A stretch of DNA of 64,000 bases from Streptomyces sp. NRRL F-4489. GTDB lineage: Bacteria > Actinomycetota > Actinomycetes > Streptomycetales > Streptomycetaceae. Within the stretch, counting starts at the first letter, position 1. Every line of letters begins with the position of its first letter. Positions 1 through 7,566 of the stretch are shown piece by piece. The notes beneath the pieces were generated by a model. It was not told the origin of the DNA. It saw only the letters and a list, made by a program, of their open reading frames with translations, and did no database searches. Position numbers and translations under genes: made by a program. The stretch covers positions 23,269 to 87,268 of the forward strand of contig NZ_LLZI01000090.1 in the NCBI RefSeq assembly GCF_001509485.1. The letters are read 5' to 3'.

Positions 1-1
1 C

Positions 2-388
2 GAGGGGCGGGCCGGCGCGGTGATCGCCACCGCCGGCGCGGGCGGCGCGTACCTCCTCACCCCGGAGGACCGCACCCCCCGGCTGATCCCCGCGGCCGTA
101 CCGCCGGGCCCGGTCATCGACAGCAACGGCGCCGGCGACGCCTTCACCTGCGGTTTCCTCTACGGCAAGCTGTCCGGGCGGAGCCTGGAGGAGTGCGCCC
201 GGCTCGGCGCGGTCGCCGGCGCCCACGCCTGCACGGCGGCGGGCACGCATACGGCGCTGGCCTCTCCCGACGACCTCGGCGCCGGCCTCACCGCGGCCGC
301 GCCGCCGCCCCCGGCCCCCCTGGCGGCCGTGGCCGAGCCCCAGGTCTCCCCTGTCGAGGAGCCCCAGGTCTCGCCCACCGGCGCGTAG
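2..388 (+). CDS. PfkB/ribokinase-family sugar kinase, C-terminal part (5' end outside window)
   Basis: Only the last 128 codons or so are in the window; the frame is open from base 2. The PfkB family signature is visible as DSNGAGDAFTCGFLYG, whose GAGD supplies the anion hole and the catalytic Asp of ribokinase-type kinases. This places the protein among ATP-dependent sugar or nucleoside kinases; the substrate cannot be told from this part. After the kinase fold the tail is Ala/Pro-rich and carries EPQVSP twice (near 340-380), an unusual low-complexity end. It converges on the methyltransferase gene, with about 20 bases between stop codons. Confidence 0.85.
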   Translation, partial: EGRAGAVIATAGAGGAYLLTPEDRTPRLIPAAVPPGPVIDSNGAGDAFTCGFLYGKLSGRSLEECARLGAVAGAHACTAAGTHTALASPDDLGAGLTAAAPPPPAPLAAVAEPQVSPVEEPQVSPTGA

Positions 389-408
389 CGGGCGCCCGGC
401 CGCTCCGG

Positions 409-1314
409 TCAGCCCTTGCGGGCCACCACGCCGTAGAAAATGATGCTGTTCAGCTCCTCGGGACCGGGGACGTCCTCGTCGGGCCGCCACAGCGGGACGC
501 GGACGACGCCTGGTTCCAGAGGGGTGAACGGGCCGAGGAGGGCGGCTATCTCGTCCTTGGTGCGCAGGGTCAGCGGGGCGGTGGAGCTCTTGTAGACCTC
601 CTCCACATGCGTCCGGGCGGCCTCGTCGACCCGGCCCTGCGCGTAGCCCTCGTACGGCTCGTAGGTGCCGTGCGACAGGATCAGGTGGCTGCCGGCGGGG
701 AGCGCGGCGCCGAACGCGGCGAGCAGTCCGGCGGGGTTGTCGTCCGCGGAGAGGAAGTCCATCACGCCGCCGATCAGCAGGCCCACCGGCCGGTCGAAGT
801 CGATCAGCGCGCGGACCGCCGGGTCGTCCAGGACGGCCTTGGGGTCGCGGAGGTCGCCGAGGGCGAAGGCGGTGCCGGCGGCGTTGGCGAGCCGGGCGCG
901 GGCGTGGGTGGCGACGATCGGGTCGCTGTCCACGTAGACCACCCGGCTCTCGGGGGCGGTCTCCCGGGCCACCTCGTGCGGGTTGGGCGAGGTGGGGATG
1001 CCGATGCCGAGGACGAGGAACTGCCGCACGCCGGCGGCCGCCACCGCGCGGACCGCGCGCCGGCGGAAGGCTCCGTTGGCCCGCACGCTGTCCCGGACCT
1101 GCGGGTAGAGGTCGATGACGCGGTCGCCGGCGACCCGGTCGACCTCGTAGTTGTCCCAGCCGCCGAGGAAGTAGTCGTACATGCGGGCCGGGTGGGCGCG
1201 GCTGGTGTCGATCTCGTCGGCGGCGAAGCCGAGGTGGTCCGGGCCGGGCGGGTAGGGGCCGATCTCCGGGACGGCGGGGTCCGCCTGCTCCGGAGGGCTG
1301 TGCTGCTCGGTCAT
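409..1314 (-). CDS. SAM-dependent methyltransferase, DUF574/Methyltransf_19 type
   Basis: 301 codons. The family N-terminus is clear (DTSRAHPARMYDYFLGGWDNYEVD), and the SAM-binding loop reads GIGIPTSPNPHE, as in the actinobacterial S-adenosyl methyltransferase family once called DUF574. Asp in VVYVDSDP is the likely ribose-binding acidic residue. These proteins are numerous in Streptomyces and their substrates are mostly unknown. The ATG has a good GGGAGG Shine-Dalgarno, and the gene begins 10 bases after the DUF397 stop, so it is probably the last gene of an XRE-DUF397-methyltransferase operon. Family confident, function open. Confidence 0.88.
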   Translation of the reverse strand: MTEQHSPPEQADPAVPEIGPYPPGPDHLGFAADEIDTSRAHPARMYDYFLGGWDNYEVDRVAGDRVIDLYPQVRDSVRANGAFRRRAVRAVAAAGVRQFLVLGIGIPTSPNPHEVARETAPESRVVYVDSDPIVATHARARLANAAGTAFALGDLRDPKAVLDDPAVRALIDFDRPVGLLIGGVMDFLSADDNPAGLLAAFGAALPAGSHLILSHGTYEPYEGYAQGRVDEAARTHVEEVYKSSTAPLTLRTKDEIAALLGPFTPLEPGVVRVPLWRPDEDVPGPEELNSIIFYGVVARKG

Positions 1315-1324
1315 GGCGCCTCCC

Positions 1325-1588
1325 TCAGTGCGCCGGGCACGGCGCGGCGGAGAGCAGGAAGTCGGCGTGGCCGGCCTTCGCGCCCTCGATGAAACTGACC
1401 ATCTCGCGGTGGGTGTAGATCAGCGCGGGACCGTCCGGGTCGGTGGACTGGCGCAGGGCGACCCGGCCGTCCCGCAGGCGCATGGCCTCGACGCACTCGC
1501 CGCCGTTTCCGCCGCTCCACGGCTTGTGCCAGCCCTCGGTGCCCAGTTCGTTGGCGGGCATGCCGTTGTAGATACGTATGCGATCCAT
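1325..1588 (-). CDS. DUF397 domain-containing small protein
   Basis: 87 residues from the ATG at 1588. An upstream frame extension to 1618 exists, but it overlaps the preceding stop, and a GGAG Shine-Dalgarno sits before 1588. The sequence carries the DUF397 hallmarks: WHKPWSGGNGGECVE, then VALRQSTDPDGPALIYT and FIEGAKAG. DUF397 proteins are nearly always paired with XRE regulators of the WhiJ/AbaA-like type in Streptomyces and are thought to act as their partners. That pairing is repeated here, with only 7 bases separating the two genes. The biochemical role is not established. Confidence 0.88.
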   Translation of the reverse strand: MDRIRIYNGMPANELGTEGWHKPWSGGNGGECVEAMRLRDGRVALRQSTDPDGPALIYTHREMVSFIEGAKAGHADFLLSAAPCPAH

Positions 1589-1595
1589 GGGGGGT

Positions 1596-2462
1596 TTAGA
1601 TCTCCTTGCGAAAGCCACCCAGAATGGCCTCGGTGGTGTGTGCCGGCGCGGCCTGCGCGCACATCCGGTCCAGGGCCTCCAGGAACTGCGAGACGTCGTT
1701 GCGCTGGTCGAAGTACACGGCTCCGACGAGGCTTTCCGCGTACGCGATGTCCGGGAGTTCCGGTATCGGGAAGCGGAAGATGTGGAACGGCCCGTACATG
1801 GCGGGGTGCGGGCCCGCGGCGAACGGCATCACCTGGAGCCGGACGTTCGGCATCGAGGTGGCTTCCATCAGCCGGGCGATCTGGTCGCGCATCACCTTGG
1901 GTCCGCCGATGGGCCGCCGCAGCACGGTCTCGTCCAGCACCGACCAGAGCATCGGGGCGCCGTCCCGGGTCAGCAGGGGCTGCCGCTCCATGCGGAGGGC
2001 GACGAGGCGGTCGATGTCGGCGGGCGCGGCGTGCGGCATCCCGGCGCGCAGCACGGCGGCGGCGTAGTCCTCGGTCTGCAACAGGCCGGGGACGTAGTGC
2101 GGTTGGTAGGAGCGGATGAGGTTGGCTTCGCTCTCCAGGCTGACGAAGGCGCTGAACCACTCGGGGAGGACGTCGCGGAAGCGGTGCCACCAGCCGGGGC
2201 GGTTGGCCTCGCGGGCGAGCGAGAGGAAGCCGTCGATCTCCTCCTGGTCGGTGACGCCGTAGGTCGCCAGGAGCTTCTCGACGTAGGGGAGTTTGAGGCC
2301 GACCTCGGCCTTCTCCATGCGCCGTATCGTGGCGTGCGTCACGTCCAGTGCGGCGGCGGCCCGCTCGAAGGAGAGCCCCGCCTTCTCGCGCAGATCCTGC
2401 AGTCGCTTGCCGAGCACCACCCGCAGGACGGTGGGTGCGCCCGCAGACCGTGGGTCCGCCAC
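1596..2462 (-). CDS. XRE-family helix-turn-helix regulator with DUF5753 domain (WhiJ-like)
   Basis: 288 residues. An N-terminal HTH_31/XRE domain (about residues 15-70: LGKRLQDLREKAGLSFERAA, then HATIRRMEKAE) is followed by the DUF5753 effector region (about 95-275). Motifs of the latter include SYQPHYVPGLLQTEDYA and NVRLQVMPF. This is the architecture of the many WhiJ/AbaA-like Streptomyces regulators linked to development and antibiotic production. It heads an operon with DUF397 and a methyltransferase and is divergent from an ATP-binding protein gene. Autoregulation through the repeats at 2528-2546 is plausible but not shown. Confidence 0.9.
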   Translation of the reverse strand: MADPRSAGAPTVLRVVLGKRLQDLREKAGLSFERAAAALDVTHATIRRMEKAEVGLKLPYVEKLLATYGVTDQEEIDGFLSLAREANRPGWWHRFRDVLPEWFSAFVSLESEANLIRSYQPHYVPGLLQTEDYAAAVLRAGMPHAAPADIDRLVALRMERQPLLTRDGAPMLWSVLDETVLRRPIGGPKVMRDQIARLMEATSMPNVRLQVMPFAAGPHPAMYGPFHIFRFPIPELPDIAYAESLVGAVYFDQRNDVSQFLEALDRMCAQAAPAHTTEAILGGFRKEI

Positions 2463-2527
2463 GTCCGATCCCCTCCAACCAGCTTCAGTGTTCAGCAGTG
2501 TGTCATGCCGTCATCAGCTCGAACAGA

Positions 2528-2551
2528 CTGCACTTTCAATTCTGCAAATTA
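2528..2551. promoter_or_regulatory. Repeated CTGCA elements in the divergent XRE / ATP-binding promoter region
   Basis: In the roughly 100 bases between the divergent XRE and ATP-binding genes, CTGCA occurs at 2528-2532 and again at 2542-2546, 14 bases apart, in a locally AT-rich stretch. The position suggests an operator for the adjacent XRE regulator. I found no convincing -35/-10 pair, so this is a candidate only. Confidence 0.35.
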
Positions 2552-2562
2552 CAGAGTGATCC

Positions 2563-3060
2563 TTGCCAACGGTGACCAACATCGCACATAGTTATGTCGT
2601 GGCTTCCTACAAAAACGCTCCGTCGTTAGGGCGATGCGGCGGCTTCCTCGCCCAGAGCCCGCAGGACGCGTTCCACTTGCCGGCGCGGCGCACCTCCGTG
2701 CCCGAGGCGCGCCGGCGCGTGAGCACACTGCTGCGCGAGTGGGGCGCTGCTCAACAGGTCCGCGACGACGTGGAGTTGGTGGTCACCGAGCTGTTCACCA
2801 ACGCGGTGCGGCACACCGACAGCGAGAAGGTCGGCTGCGAGCTGGCGGTCATCGGCGCGCACATCCGGATAGAGATCACCGACGAGGGCGGCCCGGACGC
2901 CTCCGCGCCGCACGCCCAGCCCGGCAGCCTCGACCAGGAGGGCGGGCGCGGCCTGTTCCTCGTGGGCGCGCTCTCGGACAGCTGGGGCACCCGGCCCGTC
3001 GACAGCGGCCGGGGCCAGGTGGTCTGGGCGGATCTGCCGTACCGCACCGCGGCGCACTGA
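2563..3060 (+). CDS. ATP-binding (HATPase_c_2, RsbW/anti-sigma-like) regulatory protein with a TTA codon
   Basis: Up to 165 residues. GHKL ATPase motifs are visible: N-box ELFTNAVRHT, DEGGPD and the G-box GGRGLFLVGALSDSWG, followed by a short C-terminus. Such single-domain kinases in Streptomyces resemble the anti-sigma factor RsbW and commonly neighbour XRE/DUF397 genes. The start is uncertain: TTG at 2563 is the longest choice, and GTG at 2572 or 2599 is also possible. A rare TTA codon lies at 2626-2628 in all these versions, so translation should depend on the bldA tRNA. Convergent with the GDSL hydrolase gene. Confidence 0.85.
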   Translation: MPTVTNIAHSYVVASYKNAPSLGRCGGFLAQSPQDAFHLPARRTSVPEARRRVSTLLREWGAAQQVRDDVELVVTELFTNAVRHTDSEKVGCELAVIGAHIRIEITDEGGPDASAPHAQPGSLDQEGGRGLFLVGALSDSWGTRPVDSGRGQVVWADLPYRTAAH

Positions 3061-3091
3061 GGCCCCGCGCCGCCAGGGGCGGCCGGGGCCT
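3060..3091. terminator. Stem-loop between convergent genes
   Basis: AGGCCCCG(c)GCCGCC pairs with GGCGGC-CGGGGCCT: a 14-bp stem with one bulged base and a 3-base loop, starting at the last base of the ATP-binding protein stop codon. It probably terminates transcription of that gene and may also act on the convergent GDSL hydrolase. Confidence 0.6.
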
Positions 3092-3128
3092 CGACTCCCT
3101 TACGGGACGCGGTCGTTGCCGCGGGCTG

Positions 3129-3929
3129 TTACAGCGGCAGCAGGTCGGGCCGCTTGGGCTCCACGTCGTCGCCGGAGGAGACGCCGCGCAGCCGGCGGCC
3201 GATCCACGGGACGAGGTGCTCGCGCGCCCAGTGGATGTTGTCCCGCCGCGCCTCGGCGGGGGTCCGCTCCGCCTCCGGCGGCCACGGCTGGTCCGGGTCG
3301 GCCGGCACCGGCAGGCCCAGCACCTGCGCCGCGCGCAGCGCCACCCTGGTGTGCCCGTCGGCCGAGAGGTGCAGCCGGTCCTCGCTCCACGCCCGGCGGT
3401 CCTGGACGGACTTGAGCGACCACAGGTCGAGCACCGGGCAGCCGTGCCGGTCGGCGATGGCCCGCACATGGGCGGTGTACGTGGCGATCTTGCCGCGCAG
3501 GTGCTTGAGGACGGGCATGCCGCGGGTGTCGAAACCGGTGCACAGCAGCACCGTCGGCACCGTCTCGCGCAGCTCGGCGACGGCCGCCTCGTAGCGCTCG
3601 GCGACCGCGTCCGGGTCCGAGCCGGGGCGCAGGATGTCGTTGCCGCCGGCGCAGAACGTCACCAGCTCGGGGGCGAGCTGCCTGGCCCGGGGCACCTGCT
3701 CCTCGACGATGCGGTCCAGGAGCCGCCCCCGTACGGCGAGGTTCGCATAGCGGAAGTCCCCCTCGTCCCGCTGGTCGGCGAGGAGGACCGCGAGGCGGTC
3801 CGCCCAGCCGATGTACGCCCCGTCCGGTCCGGGGTCGCCGACCCCCTCGGTAAAGCTGTCCCCGACGGCTGCGTACGACCCGATGGCGCCTGCCGCGCCG
3901 TTGCTGATGTTCTTCGAATCGTCTGCCAC
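3129..3929 (-). CDS. SGNH/GDSL hydrolase
   Basis: 266 residues. Block I is AAVGDSFTEG, with Ser25 as predicted nucleophile. Block II Gly is in NLAVRG, block III is CAGGND (oxyanion Asn), and block V is DRLHLSADGH with the catalytic Asp and His. No signal peptide or membrane segment is seen, so it should be a cytoplasmic esterase or lipase-like hydrolase. The substrate cannot be predicted. It is transcribed alone on the minus strand, upstream of a 32-bp imperfect palindrome at 3981-4012. Confidence 0.92.
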   Translation of the reverse strand: MADDSKNISNGAAGAIGSYAAVGDSFTEGVGDPGPDGAYIGWADRLAVLLADQRDEGDFRYANLAVRGRLLDRIVEEQVPRARQLAPELVTFCAGGNDILRPGSDPDAVAERYEAAVAELRETVPTVLLCTGFDTRGMPVLKHLRGKIATYTAHVRAIADRHGCPVLDLWSLKSVQDRRAWSEDRLHLSADGHTRVALRAAQVLGLPVPADPDQPWPPEAERTPAEARRDNIHWAREHLVPWIGRRLRGVSSGDDVEPKRPDLLPL

Positions 3930-3980
3930 GTCAGGACATACTTCACCTTCAGAAGTGACCTACGCCACCGTAACCAGGGG

Positions 3981-4012
3981 TTGACGGGAGGTGATTAATG
4001 CCACCCGGTCAA
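3981..4012. promoter_or_regulatory. Imperfect palindrome upstream of the GDSL hydrolase gene
   Basis: TTGAC at 3981-3985 and GTCAA at 4008-4012 are the ends of an imperfect inverted repeat with inner GGTG and CACC arms around an AT-rich centre (ATTAAT). It lies about 50-80 bases upstream of the hydrolase start, so it could be an operator. The rest of the 3930-4213 gap holds a 12-base direct repeat (GCGCGCCGTCGC at 4080-4091 and 4101-4112) and no convincing gene. Confidence 0.35.
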
Positions 4013-4213
4013 ATTCTGCTCAAGTCGGAATAATGATCGATCATGAAGTGCTGAACGAGGGCCGCGCGTACGGGATGATGCGCGCCGTCGCCGCTCCGTC
4101 GCGCGCCGTCGCGGGGGTGTTGCCGCCTGATTGCCTATTGCATCAATGTCGTATCGTCGAAGCAGCCCGCCTCGTCGACGAGCAGCGTCGGCGGCCGATC
4201 CCGAGGAGCGCCC

Positions 4214-5020
4214 GTGACGCAGACGCCACAGGTCCCCCAGTCCCAGCCGGAGCTCGCGGAGGTCCGCAACTTCCGTGACGTGGGCGGACTGCCGACCGTC
4301 GACGGGCGTCGCCTCCGGTACGGCCGGCTCTACCGCAGCGGCCACCTCGCGCACGCCACCGAGGCGGACGCCGCGTTCCTGGCCGGCCTCGGGCTGCACA
4401 CCGTCTTCGACTTCCGCAACGCCTCCGACATCAAGCTGGAGGGCCCCGACGTCGCCCTGCCCGGCGTGCGGAACGTCAACATCCCGCTGACCGACCCCGC
4501 CGACGGCGCGGAGTTCTGGACGATGGTGCGCGACGGCGAACTGGACCAGCTACGGGTCCTCCTCGGCGACGGCAAGGCGGCCGGCCGGATGGCGCAGACG
4601 TACCGCGAGATCATCACCACCCGCACCGCCGACCACAGCCGGGTGCTGCACGCCCTGGCCGAGGACAGCGTGCCGGCGCTGATGCACTGCGCGGCCGGCA
4701 AGGACCGCGCCGGACTGTCCATCGCGGTCACCCTGCTCGCGGTCGGCGTGGAGCGGGACGCCATCGTGGCGGACTACCTCAAGTCCGACGACCCCAGCCG
4801 GCGCTACAAGGTCCGCCGCTCGGACAACTCAGCGGCCGGGATGTCGCCCGAGGTCATGGAGCTGCTCTCGCCGCTCTTCGGCGCCCGCCTGGACTACCTC
4901 ACCGCGGCCTTCGACGCGATCGAGGAGACCTGGGGCTCGGTGGAGACCTACCTCGCCGAGGGCCTGAAGCTCTCCCCCGCCACCCGCGAGCGGCTGCGCG
5001 CCCAGCTGCTGGAGGACTGA
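4214..5020 (+). CDS. Tyrosine-protein phosphatase (Y_phosphatase3, MptpB-like)
   Basis: 268 residues from a GTG preceded by GAGGAG. The conserved N-terminal NFRDVGGLPT and YRSGHL motifs and the P-loop HCAAGKDRAG (nucleophile Cys159, Arg165) are those of the MptpB-type atypical tyrosine/phosphoinositide phosphatases. The Lys after the P-loop glycine is typical of this branch and goes with phosphoinositide activity in some members. There is no signal peptide. It is a single gene convergent with the hopanoid operon; the hairpin at 5029-5058 separates them. Confidence 0.93.
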   Translation: MTQTPQVPQSQPELAEVRNFRDVGGLPTVDGRRLRYGRLYRSGHLAHATEADAAFLAGLGLHTVFDFRNASDIKLEGPDVALPGVRNVNIPLTDPADGAEFWTMVRDGELDQLRVLLGDGKAAGRMAQTYREIITTRTADHSRVLHALAEDSVPALMHCAAGKDRAGLSIAVTLLAVGVERDAIVADYLKSDDPSRRYKVRRSDNSAAGMSPEVMELLSPLFGARLDYLTAAFDAIEETWGSVETYLAEGLKLSPATRERLRAQLLED

Positions 5021-5028
5021 ACCCCCAA

Positions 5029-5058
5029 GCACCCGGGCCGGCGCGGCCGCCCGGGTGC
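5029..5058. terminator. Bidirectional terminator hairpin
   Basis: Perfect 10-bp inverted repeat GCACCCGGGC (5029-5038) and GCCCGGGTGC (5049-5058) with a 10-base loop, lying between the stop codons of the convergent phosphatase and aminotransferase genes. It likely ends both transcripts, including the whole hopanoid operon. Confidence 0.75.
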
Positions 5059-5069
5059 CGTCCGGCCGC

Positions 5070-6452
5070 TCAGCGGTTGGCGACCGCCTGCTTGACCAGG
5101 GTCCGCCCGAAGTCCCACAGCAGGCCGCCGCCGCTGTGCGCGTCGTCCATCACGGCCGTGAACGCCGCGACGAACCGCTCCACCTCCCGCTCGCCGATGA
5201 TCAGCGGCGGGATCAGCTTGATGACCTCCAGGTGGTCGCCGGAGACCTGGGTGAGGATCCGGTGGCGCTGGAGCAGCGGCACCACCACCATCTGCGCGAA
5301 CAGCCCCTTGCGGGCGGCTTGGAGCATCGTCCAGCGGCTGCGCAGGCCCAGCGACTTCGGGCGGCCGAACTCGATCCCGATCATCAGGCCGCGGCCGCGC
5401 ACCTCGTGCAGCAGCTCGTAGCGGTCGACCAGCGCCGCCAGCCGGGAGCGCAGCAGCTCGCCGGTGTGCCGGGCGTTGGCCACCACCTCCTCGTCCTCCA
5501 TCACCGACAGCACCGCCAGCCCGGCCGCCATCGCCTGGGCGTTGGCGCCGAAGCTCGCGGAGTGCACCAGCACCCGGTCCATGGACGAGTAGACCTTCTT
5601 GAAGATCCAGTCCTTGCCGAGGGTGGCGCCGACCGGGACGTAGCCGCCGGAGAGCGCCTTGGCGACGCACACCAGATCCGGCTCCACACCCTCCTCGTGC
5701 TGGTAGGCGAAGAAGTCGCCGGTGCGGCCCAGGCCGGTCTGCACCTCGTCGGCGATCAGCAGCGCCTTGTGGCGGTGCAGCAGTTCCTGGGCGGCGCGCA
5801 GGAAGCCGGGCGGGGCGGGGGTGACGCCCTTGCCCTGGATGGGTTCGACCACGAAGGCCGCCACGTCGCCGCGGCGCAGCTCACGTTCCAGCGCGGCCAG
5901 GTCGCCCAGTGCGACGGCGGTGTCCGGGAGCAGCGGTGCGAAGCCGTCGCGGAAGCCGTCCTCGCCGTTGACCGAGAGCGAACCGGTCGTCAGGCCGTGG
6001 AAGGCGTGCGCGCAATACAGCACGCGCGGGCGGCCGGTGGCGTAGCGGGCGAACTTCAGGGCGGTCTCCACCGCCTCGGTGCCGCTGTTGCCGAAGAACA
6101 CCCGGTCCAGGTGGGGCGCGTGGGCCAGCAGCTTCTCGGCGAGCAGACCGGGCAGCGGCGGGCAGTCGAAGCGGGTGAGGTCGGCGAGCCCTGCGTCGAG
6201 GACGTCGTGCAGCGCCCGGCGGACGACCGGGTGGTGGCGGCCCAGGCCCATCACGCCGAAGCCGGCGAGCATATCGAGGTAGTCCTGGCCGTCGGCGTCG
6301 TAGAAGTAGGCGCCCTCGGCCCGCTCGTAGACCTTGTCGAAGCCGATGGTGTGCAGCATCCGCGGGAGCTGGTGGTTGAGGTGGCGGGCGTGCAGGTCGT
6401 AGCGCTCGGCGCCGCGCTCGGCGAGCAGCCGCTTGAGGTCGAATCCGGACAC
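5070..6452 (-). CDS. Class III PLP-dependent aminotransferase, hopanoid side chain (HpnO-like)
   Basis: 460 residues from the GTG at 6452, which has an AAGGAG seven bases upstream; the longer open frame has no homology-like sequence. Fold type I motifs: FGNSGTEAVETALKFAR (cofactor phosphate), ADEVQTGLGRTG with Asp235, and KALSGGY with the Schiff-base Lys265. In hopanoid clusters this family converts the ribosylhopane-derived aldehyde to aminobacteriohopanetriol, and its place directly after hpnH supports that. In the S. coelicolor arrangement I recall, ispG and dxs homologues lie between these two genes; here they are absent. Last gene of the operon. Confidence 0.88.
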   Translation of the reverse strand: MSGFDLKRLLAERGAERYDLHARHLNHQLPRMLHTIGFDKVYERAEGAYFYDADGQDYLDMLAGFGVMGLGRHHPVVRRALHDVLDAGLADLTRFDCPPLPGLLAEKLLAHAPHLDRVFFGNSGTEAVETALKFARYATGRPRVLYCAHAFHGLTTGSLSVNGEDGFRDGFAPLLPDTAVALGDLAALERELRRGDVAAFVVEPIQGKGVTPAPPGFLRAAQELLHRHKALLIADEVQTGLGRTGDFFAYQHEEGVEPDLVCVAKALSGGYVPVGATLGKDWIFKKVYSSMDRVLVHSASFGANAQAMAAGLAVLSVMEDEEVVANARHTGELLRSRLAALVDRYELLHEVRGRGLMIGIEFGRPKSLGLRSRWTMLQAARKGLFAQMVVVPLLQRHRILTQVSGDHLEVIKLIPPLIIGEREVERFVAAFTAVMDDAHSGGGLLWDFGRTLVKQAVANR

Positions 6453-6487
6453 GGGTGTCTCCTTACGGGCGGTCGGCGGGAACGGGC

Positions 6488-6526
6488 CGGGGGCGCCGGC
6501 GGGCGCGCGGCCCCCCGGCGCCCCCG
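6488..6526 (-). other. Intercistronic hairpin between hpnH and the aminotransferase gene
   Basis: CGGGGGCGCCGG (6488-6499) pairs perfectly with CCGGCGCCCCCG (6515-6526), a 12-bp stem in the 83-base gap between hpnH and the aminotransferase gene. It could be a partial terminator or an mRNA-processing or stability element that lowers expression of the last gene. Confidence 0.5.
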
Positions 6527-6535
6527 CGCGGCGCG

Positions 6536-7561
6536 TCACCCGCGATTGCCGCCCACGGTCTCCCGGGCCGCCCGCAGGGACTCCTTCAGGGAGCCCATGG
6601 TGGCCAGGACGGCGGTGGGCTCGTAGCCGCAGTGCGCCATGCAGTTGGCGCACCGCGGGTCCTTGCCGCGGCCGTACTTCTCCCAGTCGGTCTCCTCGAT
6701 CAGCTCGCGGTACGTGGGGACGTAGCCGTCGCTCATGAGGTAGCAGGGCCGCTGCCAGCCGAACAGCGAGTAGTTCGGGATCGCCCAGGCGGTGCACGGG
6801 AAGTCCGCCTTGCCCTCCAGGAAGTCCAGGAAGAGCGGGCTGTGGTTGAGCCGCCAGCGCTGCCTGTTGCCGCCGGCGAACGCCTTCCGGAACAGCTCCC
6901 GGGTCTGCTCCACGCCGAGGAAGTGCTCCTGGTCGGGGGCCTTCTCGTAGGCGTAGGCCGGCGAGAGCATCATCTCGTCCACCTGGAGGTCGTCGTTGAG
7001 GAAGTTCAGCACCTCGATGACGGTCTGCGGGGTGTCGGTGTTGAAGAACGTGGAATTGGTGGTGACCCGGAAGCCGCGCCGCTTGGCCTCCTTGATGGCC
7101 GCCACCGCCTCGTCGAATACGCCTTCCTTCGCGACGGATTCGTCGTGCCGCTCCCGCATCCCGTCGATGTGCACCGCGAACGCGAAATACGGGGAGGGCG
7201 TGAACTTCTCCATCTTCTTGCGCAGCAGCAGCGCGTTGGTGCACAGGAAGACATACTTCCGGCGGGCCACCAGCTGCCGCACGATCTCATCGATCTGGGG
7301 GTGCATCAGGGGTTCGCCGCCGGCGATGGAGACCATCGGGGCACCGGACTCCAGCACCGCCCCGACCGCCTGGGCCACCGGCATCCGCTGCTTGAGGACG
7401 CCCGCCGGGTGCTGGATCTTCCCGCACCCCTCGCACTTCAGATTGCAGGCGAACAGCGGCTCCAGTTCGACAATCAGGGGGAATTTCTCCCGCTTGCGCA
7501 GCACTTTCTGTTCAAACAGATAGGTCCCGACCCGGATGGATTGGCGGAGCGGCATGGCCAT
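6536..7561 (-). CDS. hpnH: Adenosyl-hopene transferase HpnH (radical SAM)
   Basis: 341 residues. The radical SAM cluster motif is CNLKCEGC (Cys39, Cys43, Cys46), followed by SIAGGEPLMHP (SAM-binding GGE) and a C-terminal CANCMAHCGYEPTA region typical of HpnH. HpnH adds the 5'-deoxyadenosyl radical of SAM to diploptene to give adenosylhopane. The ATG at 7561 was chosen over the upstream in-frame ATG because AGGAGGT lies eight bases before it and the protein then begins MAMPLRQSIR, the usual family start. It begins five bases after the hpnG stop. Confidence 0.95.
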   Translation of the reverse strand: MAMPLRQSIRVGTYLFEQKVLRKREKFPLIVELEPLFACNLKCEGCGKIQHPAGVLKQRMPVAQAVGAVLESGAPMVSIAGGEPLMHPQIDEIVRQLVARRKYVFLCTNALLLRKKMEKFTPSPYFAFAVHIDGMRERHDESVAKEGVFDEAVAAIKEAKRRGFRVTTNSTFFNTDTPQTVIEVLNFLNDDLQVDEMMLSPAYAYEKAPDQEHFLGVEQTRELFRKAFAGGNRQRWRLNHSPLFLDFLEGKADFPCTAWAIPNYSLFGWQRPCYLMSDGYVPTYRELIEETDWEKYGRGKDPRCANCMAHCGYEPTAVLATMGSLKESLRAARETVGGNRG

Positions 7562-7566
7562 CTGGC

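Noticed and set aside
193..1392. 399-codon plus-strand frame opposite the methyltransferase
   Set aside because: Arg/Gly/Ala-rich without family motifs; it is the complement of a well-supported gene in GC-rich DNA.
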